Part shown: piece by piece, positions 1 to 8,290 of the stretch
How the letters are laid out: every line of letters starts with the position of its first letter
How positions within the stretch are numbered: the first letter of the stretch is position 1
Assembly: GCF_022374875.2 (NCBI RefSeq)
Contig: NZ_CP092427.2
Span: 1,116,001-1,180,000 of the forward strand
Direction: 5' to 3'
DNA from: Mycolicibacterium rufum
GTDB taxonomy: Bacteria > Actinomycetota > Actinomycetes > Mycobacteriales > Mycobacteriaceae
Length of the DNA stretch: 64,000 nt
The notes under the pieces: model-generated
Database searches by the model: none
The model's input: the letters and a program-made list of their open reading frames with translations, nothing else
Told to the model about the DNA's origin: nothing
Made by a program: the position numbers and the translations under genes

Positions 1-289
1 CGCGTGGCGGTGGCTGGTGGCCGGCGAGCCGAAAGAGGTGATCGCGCTCGTCGCGAGACAGATGCAGCCCCTGCGCGATCGACGCGATCATCTGCTCCGA
101 GGGCTGCGGTCCGCGTTCCTGCTCCAGCCGCGAGTAGTAGTCGGTCGACATGTGACACAGGGCGGCGACCTCTTCACGGCGCAAGCCACTCGTGCGACGG
201 CGGTGCCCCCGTGGGAGCCCGACGTCCTCCGGCTGGAGTGCGCCCCGGCGGCGGACCAGGAAGTCCGCCAGCGCCGTGCGATCGATCAT
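1..289 (-). CDS. HTH transcriptional regulator (MmyB-like), cut by window start
   Basis: This minus-strand frame starts at ATG 289 and runs off the window at base 1, so only the first 96 residues are seen. They contain an XRE-type helix-turn-helix around the motif [11 protein letters not shown], followed by [13 protein letters not shown], the recognition-helix signature of MmyB-like regulators. In that family a ligand-binding domain follows the HTH; here it lies outside the window. A GGGAGAA ribosome binding site sits just upstream. The gene is divergent from the SDR gene at 410, which suggests it regulates that gene, as such pairs often do. Function beyond DNA binding is inferred. Confidence 0.85.
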   Translation of the reverse strand, partial: MIDRTALADFLVRRRGALQPEDVGLPRGHRRRTSGLRREEVAALCHMSTDYYSRLEQERGPQPSEQMIASIAQGLHLSRDERDHLFRLAGHQPPPR

Positions 290-409
290 GCCGCCATTCT
301 CCCCGCGCCGAGCTCGCCCAGCCACGGACAGTCGATCCGTGGTTACCGCCCCGCCAATCAGGGAGCGTGGACGTCGAACTCCCCGACGCGAAACATCCAG
401 GAGCAACGC

Positions 410-1342
410 ATGCCACCCCACAGCTACGACCTCACGATCCCCGATCTCTCAACGAAACGGGCGGTCGTCACCGGCGCGAGCGACGGCATCGGGCTTCGCA
501 TCGCGACGAGGCTGGCCGGCGCAGGCGCCGAGGTGATCATGCCGGTCCGCAACTCGGCAAAGGGTGAGGCGGCTGTTGCGGCGATCCGAGATCGGCATCC
601 CCGCGCCGTGCTCACGCTCGAGACACTCGATCTGTCTTCCCTCGTGTCAGTGGCGGAATTCGGCGAAAGACTCTGCGCCGAGGGAAAGCCGATCCACTTC
701 CTGATCAACAACGCAGGAGTGATGACTCCGCCGACGCGGCAGACGACTGCCGACGGCTTCGAGCTGCAGTTCGGCACGAACCATCTCGGCCACTTCGCAC
801 TCACCGCGCGATTGATGCCGCTGTTGCGGGCCGGCCGCGCCCGGGTGACCTCGCAGACGAGCGTCACCGCGCGCAGCGGTTCCATCAACTGGGACGACCT
901 GAACTGGGAGCGGACCTACGCCGGCATGGCCGCCTACCGGCAGTCCAAGATCGCTCTCGGGCTGTTCGGACTCGAACTCGGCCGCCGTAGTGCCGCCAGC
1001 GGATGGGGCATCACCAGCGTCCTCTCCCATCCCGGCGTCGCACCGACCAGCCTGCTTGCGGCGCGCCGCGAGGTCGGACGGGCGAACGACACAGGCAGTG
1101 TGCGGATGATCCGTTGGCTCTCTGCGCGTGGACTGCTGGTGGGAACGGTCGACAGCGCGTCGCTCCCAGCGTTGATGGCAGCGACCTCGACCTCAGACGG
1201 CGAGTTCTTCGGGCCTCGGTGGCCGGGCAGCGCGGGTGGCCCGCCCGGCCAGGCGGGTCTCTGGAAACCGCTGCGCGACAACGGTGCTGCGCGCCGGATG
1301 TGGACGGTGTCAGAAGAGCTCACCGAGGTCACTGTCCCGTGA
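410..1342 (+). CDS. Short-chain dehydrogenase/reductase
   Basis: The 310-residue protein is an NAD(P)-dependent oxidoreductase of the SDR superfamily. It shows the cofactor motif TGASDGIG near residue 21, the structural NNAG motif near residue 100, and the catalytic Tyr-x-x-x-Lys in YRQSK near residue 176, with a Ser/Thr-rich segment ([11 protein letters not shown]) ahead of it for the catalytic serine. The extended C-terminal part resembles the retinol-dehydrogenase/WW-oxidoreductase branch. I chose ATG 410 because it follows GGAGCAACGC and the family core begins about 20 residues later; a longer upstream frame overlaps the divergent regulator. The substrate cannot be told from the sequence. 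Confidence 0.9.
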   Translation: MPPHSYDLTIPDLSTKRAVVTGASDGIGLRIATRLAGAGAEVIMPVRNSAKGEAAVAAIRDRHPRAVLTLETLDLSSLVSVAEFGERLCAEGKPIHFLINNAGVMTPPTRQTTADGFELQFGTNHLGHFALTARLMPLLRAGRARVTSQTSVTARSGSINWDDLNWERTYAGMAAYRQSKIALGLFGLELGRRSAASGWGITSVLSHPGVAPTSLLAARREVGRANDTGSVRMIRWLSARGLLVGTVDSASLPALMAATSTSDGEFFGPRWPGSAGGPPGQAGLWKPLRDNGAARRMWTVSEELTEVTVP

Positions 1343-1360
1343 GTGCGAGGAGCGCTGACG

Positions 1361-3199
1361 TCAGACGTCGACGAACGGGTCGACGAACGAGACGGCGATG
1401 CGATCGGGCACCCGCTTCCGTGCGTAGAAGACGGGAACGCTGCCCAACGGAGTCGAGAACGCCACGGTCTTCACATCACGCGTCGGTGTCGGCATGACGG
1501 ACTGCACGGTCCCAAACCCGCTGTCGCCCAACGTCACCACGTTGAACACCGATCCCACCGGCGGCACATCGCCCCGCGTGGTGCCGGCGAGTCCGTCGGT
1601 CACGTCGGTGACGAGGACGGCTTGGCTGCGGATGCCGAAGAGGTCGTGCTGGATGAACACGTCGGCATCGACACTGCCGATGCGCGAGCCCGTTGCGTCG
1701 TAGACGTCGAATTGTTGGTAGCCCTGGTACTGCACTTCTCTGGGCGGAAGCCCGTTGATGCCGACGGGTAGGAGCGGTGATGCGGGGACAAGGGTCAGTC
1801 CGTGGGTGACCGAGAGCGGCCGCGCCGACGGCGGTTCCGACGCGTCGATGAACGTTCGAGGACTTGTCTGGACCGCGCCGGAGTTGACCTGTTCGACGGT
1901 GACGACGGCGCCCGTCGGTGTAGGCAGCGACGAGTACAGCACGTAGTCGGTGTCGGCGCCGGCGTAGACGGCATTGAACACCGAACCGACCGGCGGCGTC
2001 TGGCCCGTACCCGTGCCGACGTCGACCCCGTCGTTGCCGGTGACGAGGATCGCCTGCGTGTAGGTGCCGAGAATGTCCGAGGTCGTGGTGAAGACGCCCT
2101 CGAAGCTGTTCACCTGATTGCCGGCGGGATCGAAGATGCCGAACACCTGGCGACCCTGTACGGAGGTCCAGAACGGGAGGACTCCGCTTGTCGCGGTGAT
2201 CGTTTCGGCGAGTGGATCAGCCGGGGCGATGCTGTAGCCGTTGGTGAGCCGAATGGGCCTGTCATCGAATGTGTGGTCGGCGATGCCCTTGGCGCCGTCG
2301 AAGGTGCTGCGCAACGGGATGTTTCCGAACGGCGTCACCAGGGCCAGCGAGATGACGTTGCCCGACGGCGCGGGCATGTCGGAGTACGACCACCCGACGG
2401 GACCGAACCGGAACGTGGCGATCAGCGAGCCGACCGGGGGCACCTGTCCAGCGGCAGTCCCGACATTCGTGCCGTCGTTGGCAGTGACGAGCAGCGAGGT
2501 GTAGTTGTAACCGTTGCCTCTGCTGACCAACGCGTCGAAGTCCCCGACCGTCGCGTCCGAGCGGGGATCGACGATGTCGAAGTGCTGCGTGCCCTGCACC
2601 AGGCTCGGCGCGCCGGGCAGATAGGTCCATTGCCCGTAGAAGGACGTGACCTGCTCGGTGGAACTGGGCACCAGGCTGTAGCCGTCGAGCTTGAGCCTCG
2701 GCGGCGCCGCAATCGGACTGGGAGGCGCGAAGTTCAGGATCGACGCGGACACAGCCACCGCGACCTCGAGGGCCGACGTCAGCGCGAGGCTCACCACACC
2801 GGGCGGGACAGGGTCGCGCCGCGGACGCGCGACCGAGGCTGTCGACCTTGACGCGGTCGGCTGCTGCTCCACCTTCGTTACGCTCGAATATTGGTCGGCC
2901 GCAACGACTTTCATCTCTTTCCTGGAGCGGCGTTCCCGCACGACCTGCCGGCGATCGTCACGGGCTTCGAGCCGCGCAGTCCGCCGCGCGAGGCGGTCGC
3001 CGTGGGCGTCACGCGCCGACTTGAGGTCCCGGGCGTGTCGCTGCGCCGCTGGTCTGGCGTGCGTCGTGTCGCTCGCAGCAGACTGCGACTGCGACTCTGG
3101 AGCGGCCGACGCCGTACCGCAGGGTGTCAGCATTGCTGCCCCCACCCCGAAGAAGACCGCCAGCGCCCCTACCCGGCCGACACCCCGTGACCCGTTCAT
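1361..3199 (-). CDS. Secreted protein with three tandem ~146-residue repeats
   Basis: The 612-residue protein begins with a Sec signal peptide (GRVGALAVFFGVGAAML, then an Ala-rich cleavage region) and an Arg-rich linker up to about residue 130. Three homologous repeats follow at about residues 170-316, 317-461 and 462-612. Each opens with a GYSLVP/GYSIAP/GLTLVP-type strand, contains a QxFDxxDP/DA segment and a LLVTxNDG/LVTDVTDG segment, and has PPVGS near its middle. I do not recognise a named domain; the pattern suggests beta-rich units on the cell surface. ATG 3199 was chosen because the signal peptide starts there; the longer frame upstream runs into the DUF222 gene. It is convergent with the SDR gene. 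Confidence 0.75.
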   Translation of the reverse strand: MNGSRGVGRVGALAVFFGVGAAMLTPCGTASAAPESQSQSAASDTTHARPAAQRHARDLKSARDAHGDRLARRTARLEARDDRRQVVRERRSRKEMKVVAADQYSSVTKVEQQPTASRSTASVARPRRDPVPPGVVSLALTSALEVAVAVSASILNFAPPSPIAAPPRLKLDGYSLVPSSTEQVTSFYGQWTYLPGAPSLVQGTQHFDIVDPRSDATVGDFDALVSRGNGYNYTSLLVTANDGTNVGTAAGQVPPVGSLIATFRFGPVGWSYSDMPAPSGNVISLALVTPFGNIPLRSTFDGAKGIADHTFDDRPIRLTNGYSIAPADPLAETITATSGVLPFWTSVQGRQVFGIFDPAGNQVNSFEGVFTTTSDILGTYTQAILVTGNDGVDVGTGTGQTPPVGSVFNAVYAGADTDYVLYSSLPTPTGAVVTVEQVNSGAVQTSPRTFIDASEPPSARPLSVTHGLTLVPASPLLPVGINGLPPREVQYQGYQQFDVYDATGSRIGSVDADVFIQHDLFGIRSQAVLVTDVTDGLAGTTRGDVPPVGSVFNVVTLGDSGFGTVQSVMPTPTRDVKTVAFSTPLGSVPVFYARKRVPDRIAVSFVDPFVDV

Positions 3200-3283
3200 C
3201 GCCCCAAAAGTTAGCCGTCCCCAAACAAGATCGTCGGACTTCTGACGCTGTCCGCGCCGGGCGTTTTTGTCGGTTGTCGAATG

Positions 3284-3289
3284 TATGTT
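3284..3289 (+). promoter_or_regulatory. -10 element TATGTT of a leaderless start
   Basis: TATGTT lies exactly 6 nt before ATG 3296, the geometry of mycobacterial leaderless transcripts. It supports 3296 rather than the in-frame ATG at 3281 as the start of the interrupted DUF222 gene. Confidence 0.4.
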
Positions 3290-3295
3290 CGAGTC

Positions 3296-3485
3296 ATGTC
3301 GGGGACGGATCTGCGGGCCGCAGTCGCAGCGGTGGCGGCCGCGGTCGACACCCTGGTCGGCTGCGGGGCCGCTGATCTGGCCACCCGCGCCGAGCTGATC
3401 GACGTGCTCGATGAGCTCGAAACCGTGGGGTGCCGGCTGCCCGCGATCCGGCACCGGCTGTTGGCGCGGCTGCAGGTCGAGACCA
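3296..3485 (+). pseudogene. DUF222/HNH endonuclease-like gene, 5' fragment
   Basis: This is the N-terminal part of a 13E12-type DUF222 protein. The segment ELIDVLDELETVGCRL and the following AIRHRLLARLQVET are characteristic. The frame is broken at 3485 by the IS256-family insertion and resumes at 6483 as TPQQLGAKNWKDV, so the junction is exact once the 8-bp duplication is removed. Relatives usually begin MFES. Here ATG TTC GAG TCA is present at 3285 but out of frame by one base relative to MSGTDLR, so an additional one-base loss near 3294 is possible. DUF222/HNH genes are multicopy in mycobacteria. Confidence 0.85.
3478..3485. repeat. 8-bp target-site duplication (CGAGACCA), left
   Basis: CGAGACCA directly abuts the left end of IS256 copy 1 and is repeated exactly at 6475-6482 on its other side. 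An 8-9 bp duplication is normal for IS256-family insertion. Confidence 0.9.
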
Positions 3486-3520
3486 GGACTTGTCAAGATT
3501 TCTGTGTATGTGGCGGTGGT

Positions 3521-4052
3521 CTACAGGTAGGGGTTGATGCGTTCGGGGTAGTTCAGGACGAGGGATCCGAGTGCTTGTTTCCAGCCGTTGGTGCGGGCTC
3601 CTTCGACGAGGCGGGTGTGGCGGGAGCGGTCTCCGGTGGCGAGGGGGTCGTCGATGTATCTCTGGCGTTCTCGGGCGCGTTTGTCTTCGATGTTGCAGAT
3701 CGCCAGCCACAGCAGTTTGACCGCGGCGGCGTCGTTAGGGAAGTGCCCGCGGTTTTTGATGATCTTGCGCAGTTGATAGTTCAGCGATTCGATCGCGTTG
3801 GTGGTGTAGATGATCCGCCGCAGCTCCGGCGGGAACGCCAGGAACGGGATGAACCGCTCCCACGCGTTACGCCACGCGATCACTGTCGTCGGGTTCGACT
3901 GTCCTAGAGTGGAATTGGCGAACTCTTCGAACGCCTCGGTCGCGGCGTCGACGGTCGGGGCGGTGTAGACGGTTTTCAATGCCGCGGCGATCGCCTTGCG
4001 CTGACCATAGGAGACGAACCGCATCGAGTTGCGGATCAGATGCACCACGCAG
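3521..4052 (-). pseudogene. IS256-family transposase, 3' fragment (copy 1)
   Basis: This segment matches the intact transposase of copy 2 from CVVHLIRNSMRF to the C-terminal NYPERINPYL. It contains the TTNAIESLN motif that carries the catalytic Glu of the DDE triad. It is separated from the N-terminal part, which holds both catalytic Asp residues, by the IS110-family insertion at 4053-5605, so this copy cannot make a working enzyme. Confidence 0.9.
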
Positions 4053-4137
4053 ACTCCCGCTGTCAACCTTTCATCGTGGACGTGTTTGGTCGCCGCGACT
4101 GACTCGGTTTGCTCAGCGCGGTCGTGGGGAGGGCGGA

Positions 4138-5358
4138 CTATGCCGCGGTGGTGCGGTGGTGGATGACCGGGTCGTAGAGGGTGTGATCGTGCCAGCAGCG
4201 CCACAGAATGCGGCACCAGCGCGCACCCAGGCCACGCAGAGCGCGGTGGTGTGGTTGGCCGGCGGCGCGGGCGTGTTCGTAGATGTCGGCCGACCATGGG
4301 TCCTCACGGACGGCGACGAACATCCACCAGTCGATGGCGTGGCGCATTCGCCGGTTGGCGGCGTAGCGGAACCTCACCTGACGGGTGCGCCCGGAGGCCT
4401 TGGTGACCGGAGCCAAGCCGGTCTCGGCCAACAACGACGGCGCCGATGGGAAACGGCTGCGCTGTTCACCCATTTCGGAGATTAATACGCCGGCGGTGAC
4501 GGGACCGATACCAGGGAAGCTGGTGAAGATCGGAGTGTCCGGGTGCATGTCGAGCAACTCGCCCAGCCGCTTGTCGTGGGCTCGCAGGTGAGTGTTGAGT
4601 AGCGCGAGCTGTTCTGTGAATGCTTTGGCCGCCAACGCTTTACCGGCGACGGTTCCTTCACTGGCCGACAACAGATGAGGCTGCATCCGGGCGATGAGCG
4701 TCTCAGGTTTCTGCCGGCCACTGTAGCCGTGTCGGCCGGTGAATCCACCCATTCGTCTCGTCGTGACCCTGCTCGCCTGCGCGGGAGTGGGAAAGGTCCG
4801 GATGAACGCCAGGGTGATGTCACGGTCCAACGAGGAGAACAGGTGCAAAGGTGCGGGGTGGTAGGCCTCCAAGATCGACCGCAGCCGATTTTCGGTATCC
4901 ACCTGCATATCCAGGATGCGCTGACGATCCCGGCTGACCGCGATCAGCTCGGCCAATACCGGCGACGCAACAGCCAACGGCCGCCACTGGGCATATTGGT
5001 GACGCAACGTGTCGGCCAAAACGTAGGCATCGAACTCGTCGGACTTGGCCGCCGCCATCCGATACCGTTCACGTGCACGCGCCGAGATCTTCGGTGACAC
5101 GCAATAGATTTCAGCGCTACAGTGCTGTTGCAGATGCTCGACAAGCAAGCCCTCGGCGCGTTCGATGGCGATACGCACCGAGCCAGTCAGTGAGGCGATC
5201 ACCTCGACCAATATCGTCAAACCGTCGACGGTGTGCGCGATCTTTCGGCTGAGAAGCTGCCCGCCGCGGTCGTCGAGGACGCAGAGGTAATGGGAGCGTC
5301 CGCCCCAATCAATGCCGCACCAGAAACGACTTGCACCGTCCGGACTATCCTGATTCAT
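4138..5358 (-). CDS. IS110-family DEDD transposase
   Basis: This 406-residue protein is an IS110-type recombinase. The N-terminal RuvC-like domain shows Asp17 in GIDWGG, Glu66 in AIERAEG, and Asp107/Asp110 in KSDEFDAYVLAD, the DEDD set of the family. The C-terminal Tnp domain has FPGIGPVTAGVLISEMG and a downstream ETGLAPVTKASGR segment, where the family's catalytic Ser lies. Length is normal and no lesion is seen. ATG 5358 was chosen because the catalytic domain starts 12 residues later. The frame is open far upstream through the element's leader into the IS256 remnant, so read-through translation is possible but the extra residues look non-coding. Confidence 0.92.
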   Translation of the reverse strand: MNQDSPDGASRFWCGIDWGGRSHYLCVLDDRGGQLLSRKIAHTVDGLTILVEVIASLTGSVRIAIERAEGLLVEHLQQHCSAEIYCVSPKISARARERYRMAAAKSDEFDAYVLADTLRHQYAQWRPLAVASPVLAELIAVSRDRQRILDMQVDTENRLRSILEAYHPAPLHLFSSLDRDITLAFIRTFPTPAQASRVTTRRMGGFTGRHGYSGRQKPETLIARMQPHLLSASEGTVAGKALAAKAFTEQLALLNTHLRAHDKRLGELLDMHPDTPIFTSFPGIGPVTAGVLISEMGEQRSRFPSAPSLLAETGLAPVTKASGRTRQVRFRYAANRRMRHAIDWWMFVAVREDPWSADIYEHARAAGQPHHRALRGLGARWCRILWRCWHDHTLYDPVIHHRTTAA

Positions 5359-5603
5359 TGCAGTCAGATCCCCTTCGATCCGAAGATTCACGCTGCAATG
5401 TGCGGGGCGTGCCCGGAACCTCATCTCGGCACTCGCCGCTGATACCGGTGGTGCTGCTCTCGCTGGCCGGTCCAAGCCCCGCAGCCACCACGGGCGGACA
5501 GGTCTGCATGTGGACCTCGAAGGTGACGCGTTTGCACAGGTCCTGCCCGTGGTGGTGCAGGTGAACGCCGAGACCATCCCGGCCCACCCATTGTTAATAG
5601 ATG
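5359..5603 (-). ncRNA. Putative bridge RNA region of the IS110-family element
   Basis: IS110 relatives encode a guide (bridge) RNA between the left end and the transposase. This 245-nt leader contains a perfect 11-bp stem (5485-5495 with 5545-5555). Its internal loop includes TGCAGACCT (minus strand, 5508-5500), identical to the target sequence left of and including the CT core. A second loop contains CAGCGGCGAGT (5441-5431), close to the right end CAGCGGGAGT, and AGATGAG (5426-5420), the exact complement of CT plus the left end CATCT. These look like donor and target guides. The two target-guide strands appear in an order I could not reconcile with the known IS621 layout. RNA ends are not defined. 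Confidence 0.55.
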
Positions 5604-5605
5604 AG

Positions 5606-6438
5606 GTCTGCACCGTGGTCTGCGGCCAGGTCGCCTCGACGGCTTCGGCGAAACCGGTCAGCCCGTCGGTGCACACGATCAGGATGTCCTTGACGCCACG
5701 GTTGGCCAGCTCGGCGCATACCCCGGCCCAGAACTTCGCCCCCTCATGGGCGGTCACCCAGATCCCCAGCACGTGCCGGATCCCATCGAGATCGACACCG
5801 ACGGCGATGTGGGCGGCTCGGTTCTTCACCTGGTGACCGTCGCGGATCTTGATGACCAGAGCGTCGAGGTAAACGATCGGATACAGCTCCTCAAGGGGGC
5901 GTTTCTGCCACTGGGTGACCTCCTCGAGCACCGCGTCGGTGATCCGCGAGATCGTGTCGTGGGACAGCTCGGTGCCGATCGTGGTGGCCAGATGATGCTG
6001 GATATCGCGGATCGTCATCCCGCCGGCGTAGAGCGAAATGATCATGTCGTCCAGACCGCCCAGGCGCCGCGAGCCCTTCGGGACCAGGGTCGGGGTGAAG
6101 CTGCCGTCCCGGTCGCGCGGGATCGCCAACCCCACGTCGCCGACCTCGCTGGCGACCGTCTTGGACGTGAACCCGTTGCGAGCATTGGGCAGCTCACGCC
6201 CAACGGGATCACCCTTGTCGTATCCGAGGTGATCGGTCAGCTCAGCAGCCAACCCGCGCTCGAGCACCGCTTTGACCATCTCGGGCAGAAACCCACCCTG
6301 ACCGGTCAACTGCAGCTGGCCCGCATCGATCTTGGCCAGCACGTCATCGAGAACACCTGCGGACTTCAACGCCTCTACGGCATCAGCCCCCGACATCGGC
6401 TCGTCAGTGGTCACATCCATCGATACTGCTCCATCCAT
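5606..6438 (-). pseudogene. IS256-family transposase, 5' fragment (copy 1)
   Basis: The segment encodes the N-terminal part of the transposase from MDGAVSMDVTTDEPM to VEATWPQTTVQT. It includes both catalytic Asp motifs (YLDALVIKI and IVCTDGLTGF). It ends at the IS110 insertion. One missense difference from copy 2 is seen (FTSKT here, FTPKT there). The frame continues by chance into the IS110-family transposase, giving an open frame of 766 codons. Confidence 0.9.
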
Positions 6439-6474
6439 CAGCAGCCACAGCTACACAAACCATCTGACACGCTC

Positions 6475-6482
6475 CGAGACCA
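6475..6482. repeat. 8-bp target-site duplication (CGAGACCA), right
   Basis: Second copy of CGAGACCA, immediately outside the right end of IS256 copy 1. Deleting the element plus one copy restores the DUF222 reading frame exactly. Confidence 0.9.
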
Positions 6483-7796
6483 CCCCCCAGCAGCTGGGCG
6501 CCAAGAACTGGAAAGACGTCCTGACGACCCGATGGCGCATCTCGTCGACGGAGGCGCACCGCCGGCTGACCGACGCGGCGCTGCTCGCCCCCCGCCAACC
6601 GGTCACCGGACCACCCCTACCCCCGGTACTGCACGCCACCGCCATCGCCCAACAGCAGGGCCTGATCACCGCCGAACACGTCACCGTGATCCGCAAATCG
6701 GTGGACAAACTCCCCGGCTTCGTCGACGCGGTGACCCGCGACCAGTTCGAGGTCGACCTGGTCCGGGTCGCGGTCGGAGTCGGCCCCAAAGAAACTCCAA
6801 GACACCGCCGATCTCCGGCTGTTCCTGCTCGACCAGGACGGCCCCGAACCCGACGACACCGACCGCGCCCGCCACCGCGCGGTGACCAAACACAAACAGC
6901 GCCGCGACGCGATGACCGACCTTTCCGCGACCCTGACCCCCGAGGCGTGGGCGGTATGGGAAGTCCTGTTCGCCAAATACGCCGCCCCGGGCATGTGCAA
7001 CCCCGACGACCCCGAACCCTGCACCTCCGGCACACCGACCCAAGCCCAGATCGACAACGATCACCGCAGCCTGGCCCAACGCCAACACGACGCCCTACTC
7101 GCCATCGGCCGCATCGCCCTGACGAGCGGCGAACCCGGCCAACTCAACGGGCTACCGGTGTCGGTGATCATCCGCACCACCCTCCAAGACCTGGAATCCC
7201 GCGCCGGGATCGGGGTCACCGGCGGCGGCACCCGCATCCCCATCAAAGACGTCATCCGGATGGCCGCCCACGCCAACCACTACCTCGCCGTCTTCGACAA
7301 AGCGACCGGCTCCGCCCTGGACCTGTTCCGCAGCCGCCGGGTCGCCTCCCCCGCGCAGCGCATCATGCTCATCGCCCGCGACGGCGGCTGCACCAAACCC
7401 TGCTGCACCGTCGGCGCCTACGGCTCCCAGGCCCACCACGCCACCCAAGACTGGGCCCACGGCGGCCTCACCAACGTCGACCACCTCGGCCTGGCCTGCC
7501 CACCCGACAACCGCTCCGTCAAAGACGGCGGCTGGAGCACCGCCATGAACACCCGCCACGAAGTCGAATGGACCCCACCCCCACACCTCGACACCGGCCA
7601 AACCCGCATCAACACCTACCACCGCCCCGAAGCCCTCCTCCGACCACCCGACGAGCCGGCGCGTCAGGAGCATGGGGCCGCCGCACCGGCCGAGTCGACC
7701 GCGTCGGCCGAGCCGACCGACGCAGAACCTTCCACCTCAACCGACGACCCCGGCGAACCCGGCGGACCCGCACCCCCCGACAACGAGGCGGCCTGA
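6483..7796 (+). pseudogene. DUF222/HNH endonuclease-like gene, 3' fragment with frameshift
   Basis: After the IS256 copy the gene continues in frame as TPQQLGAKNWKDV and runs to VAVGVGPKE. There an extra A in the run at 6792-6794 shifts the frame. From there a different frame reads LQDTADLRLFLLDQDGPEP and continues to the end. This C-terminal part has the HNH-type segment: RDGGCTKPCCTVGAYG, then HHATQDWAHGGLTN, then LACPPDNR. A Pro/Glu-rich tail closes it. The gene is therefore doubly inactivated. The IS-independent frameshift shows either earlier decay or relaxed selection after insertion. Intact relatives are about 450-500 residues. Confidence 0.88.
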
Positions 7797-7844
7797 ACCG
7801 CCGCCACGAAACACGAAACCTGCTGGGGGCGTGGGGCCTACCGG

Positions 7845-8102
7845 CTACTCCGGCTGGCGGAAATAGGGTTCGACCGTGCCGCTCAGCTTGACGACCATGG
7901 GATTTCCGCGGCGATCCTTCGCGGTAGGGACTTCCACTCGCACCCAACCCTCGGCCACGTCGTATTCGTGGACATTGGTTTTCTCGGCGCCGTTGAAGCG
8001 GATACCCACGTCGCGGCTGAGCACCTCTTCGTCATAGAAGGGGCTGCGCGGATCGATGGAAAGGTGATTCGGGGGAACGTCTGCGGTCTGATCCTCGGAC
8101 AT
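7845..8102 (-). CDS. DUF3297 family protein
   Basis: This 85-residue protein matches the DUF3297 pattern: HLSIDPRSPFYDEEVL, then VGIRFNGAEKTNVHEYDV, then EGWVRVEV and a C-terminal KLSGTVEPYF. Members are small and soluble, and their role is unknown. ATG 8102 was chosen because the family consensus begins about ten residues later and GACGAAAG lies upstream; a longer frame to 8213 adds unrelated Arg-rich residues. It lies downstream of the hydrolase gene but is separated from it by a strong terminator. Confidence 0.85.
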   Translation of the reverse strand: MSEDQTADVPPNHLSIDPRSPFYDEEVLSRDVGIRFNGAEKTNVHEYDVAEGWVRVEVPTAKDRRGNPMVVKLSGTVEPYFRQPE

Positions 8103-8228
8103 GATGGCTTTCGTCGAATGCTGCGTGATGGTTCTCGGGCTAGGTGTTCTAGAACCTACAAGACGTCCATCGCACCGGCGCCACACGGCCCTACGGACGT
8201 CAGTCCGACGCAACTGCGTGACGTAAAA

Positions 8229-8265
8229 CCACCTGCCCGCAGGGTTTTTCCGTGCGGGCAGGTGG
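8229..8265 (-). terminator. Rho-independent terminator of the hydrolase operon
   Basis: A perfect 13-bp stem (CCACCTGCCCGCA with its complement, 11-nt loop) lies 25 nt after the hydrolase stop. On the minus strand it is followed by TTTTAC. It separates the hydrolase operon from DUF3297. Confidence 0.8.
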
Positions 8266-8290
8266 CGCTGACCGGGCCAGCGTGAAACCG

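Larger units (their letters stand above)
4053..5605 (-). mobile_element. IS110-family element nested in IS256 copy 1
   Basis: Comparison with intact IS256 copy 2 defines the insertion at base resolution: 1,553 bp between the bases that encode VQT and CVVHL. On the minus strand the junctions read GCAGAC-CT-CATCTATTAAC on the left and AGCGGGAGT-CT-GCGTGG on the right, so a CT dinucleotide is present at both ends and once in the empty site. This fits recombination at a CT core as known for IS110 relatives, rather than a DDE-type target duplication. There are no terminal inverted repeats. It encodes one DEDD transposase and has a 245-nt leader and an 84-nt tail. Confidence 0.9.
3486..6474 (-). 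mobile_element. IS256-family element, copy 1, interrupted by an IS110-family element
   Basis: The ends are GGACTTGTCAAGATTTCTG at 3486 and, read inward on the minus strand, GAGCGTGTCAGATGGTTTG at 6474. They form imperfect terminal inverted repeats identical to the ends of copy 2 at 9652-11087. The element is 2,989 bp, equal to the 1,436 bp of copy 2 plus a 1,553-bp insertion. Its transposase gene is on the minus strand and split. It interrupts a DUF222/HNH gene and is flanked by CGAGACCA on both sides. Copies 1 and 2 differ by at least one missense change (Ser for Pro early in the transposase) and one silent change. Confidence 0.93.

Noticed and set aside
1802..2851. 349-codon plus-strand frame opposite the three-repeat protein
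   Set aside because: Arg/Asp-rich composition, no start signal and no domain; antisense shadow of a real repeat gene.
8229..8265. Riboswitch-like hairpin
   Set aside because: A single perfect stem followed by T residues after a stop codon is a terminator.
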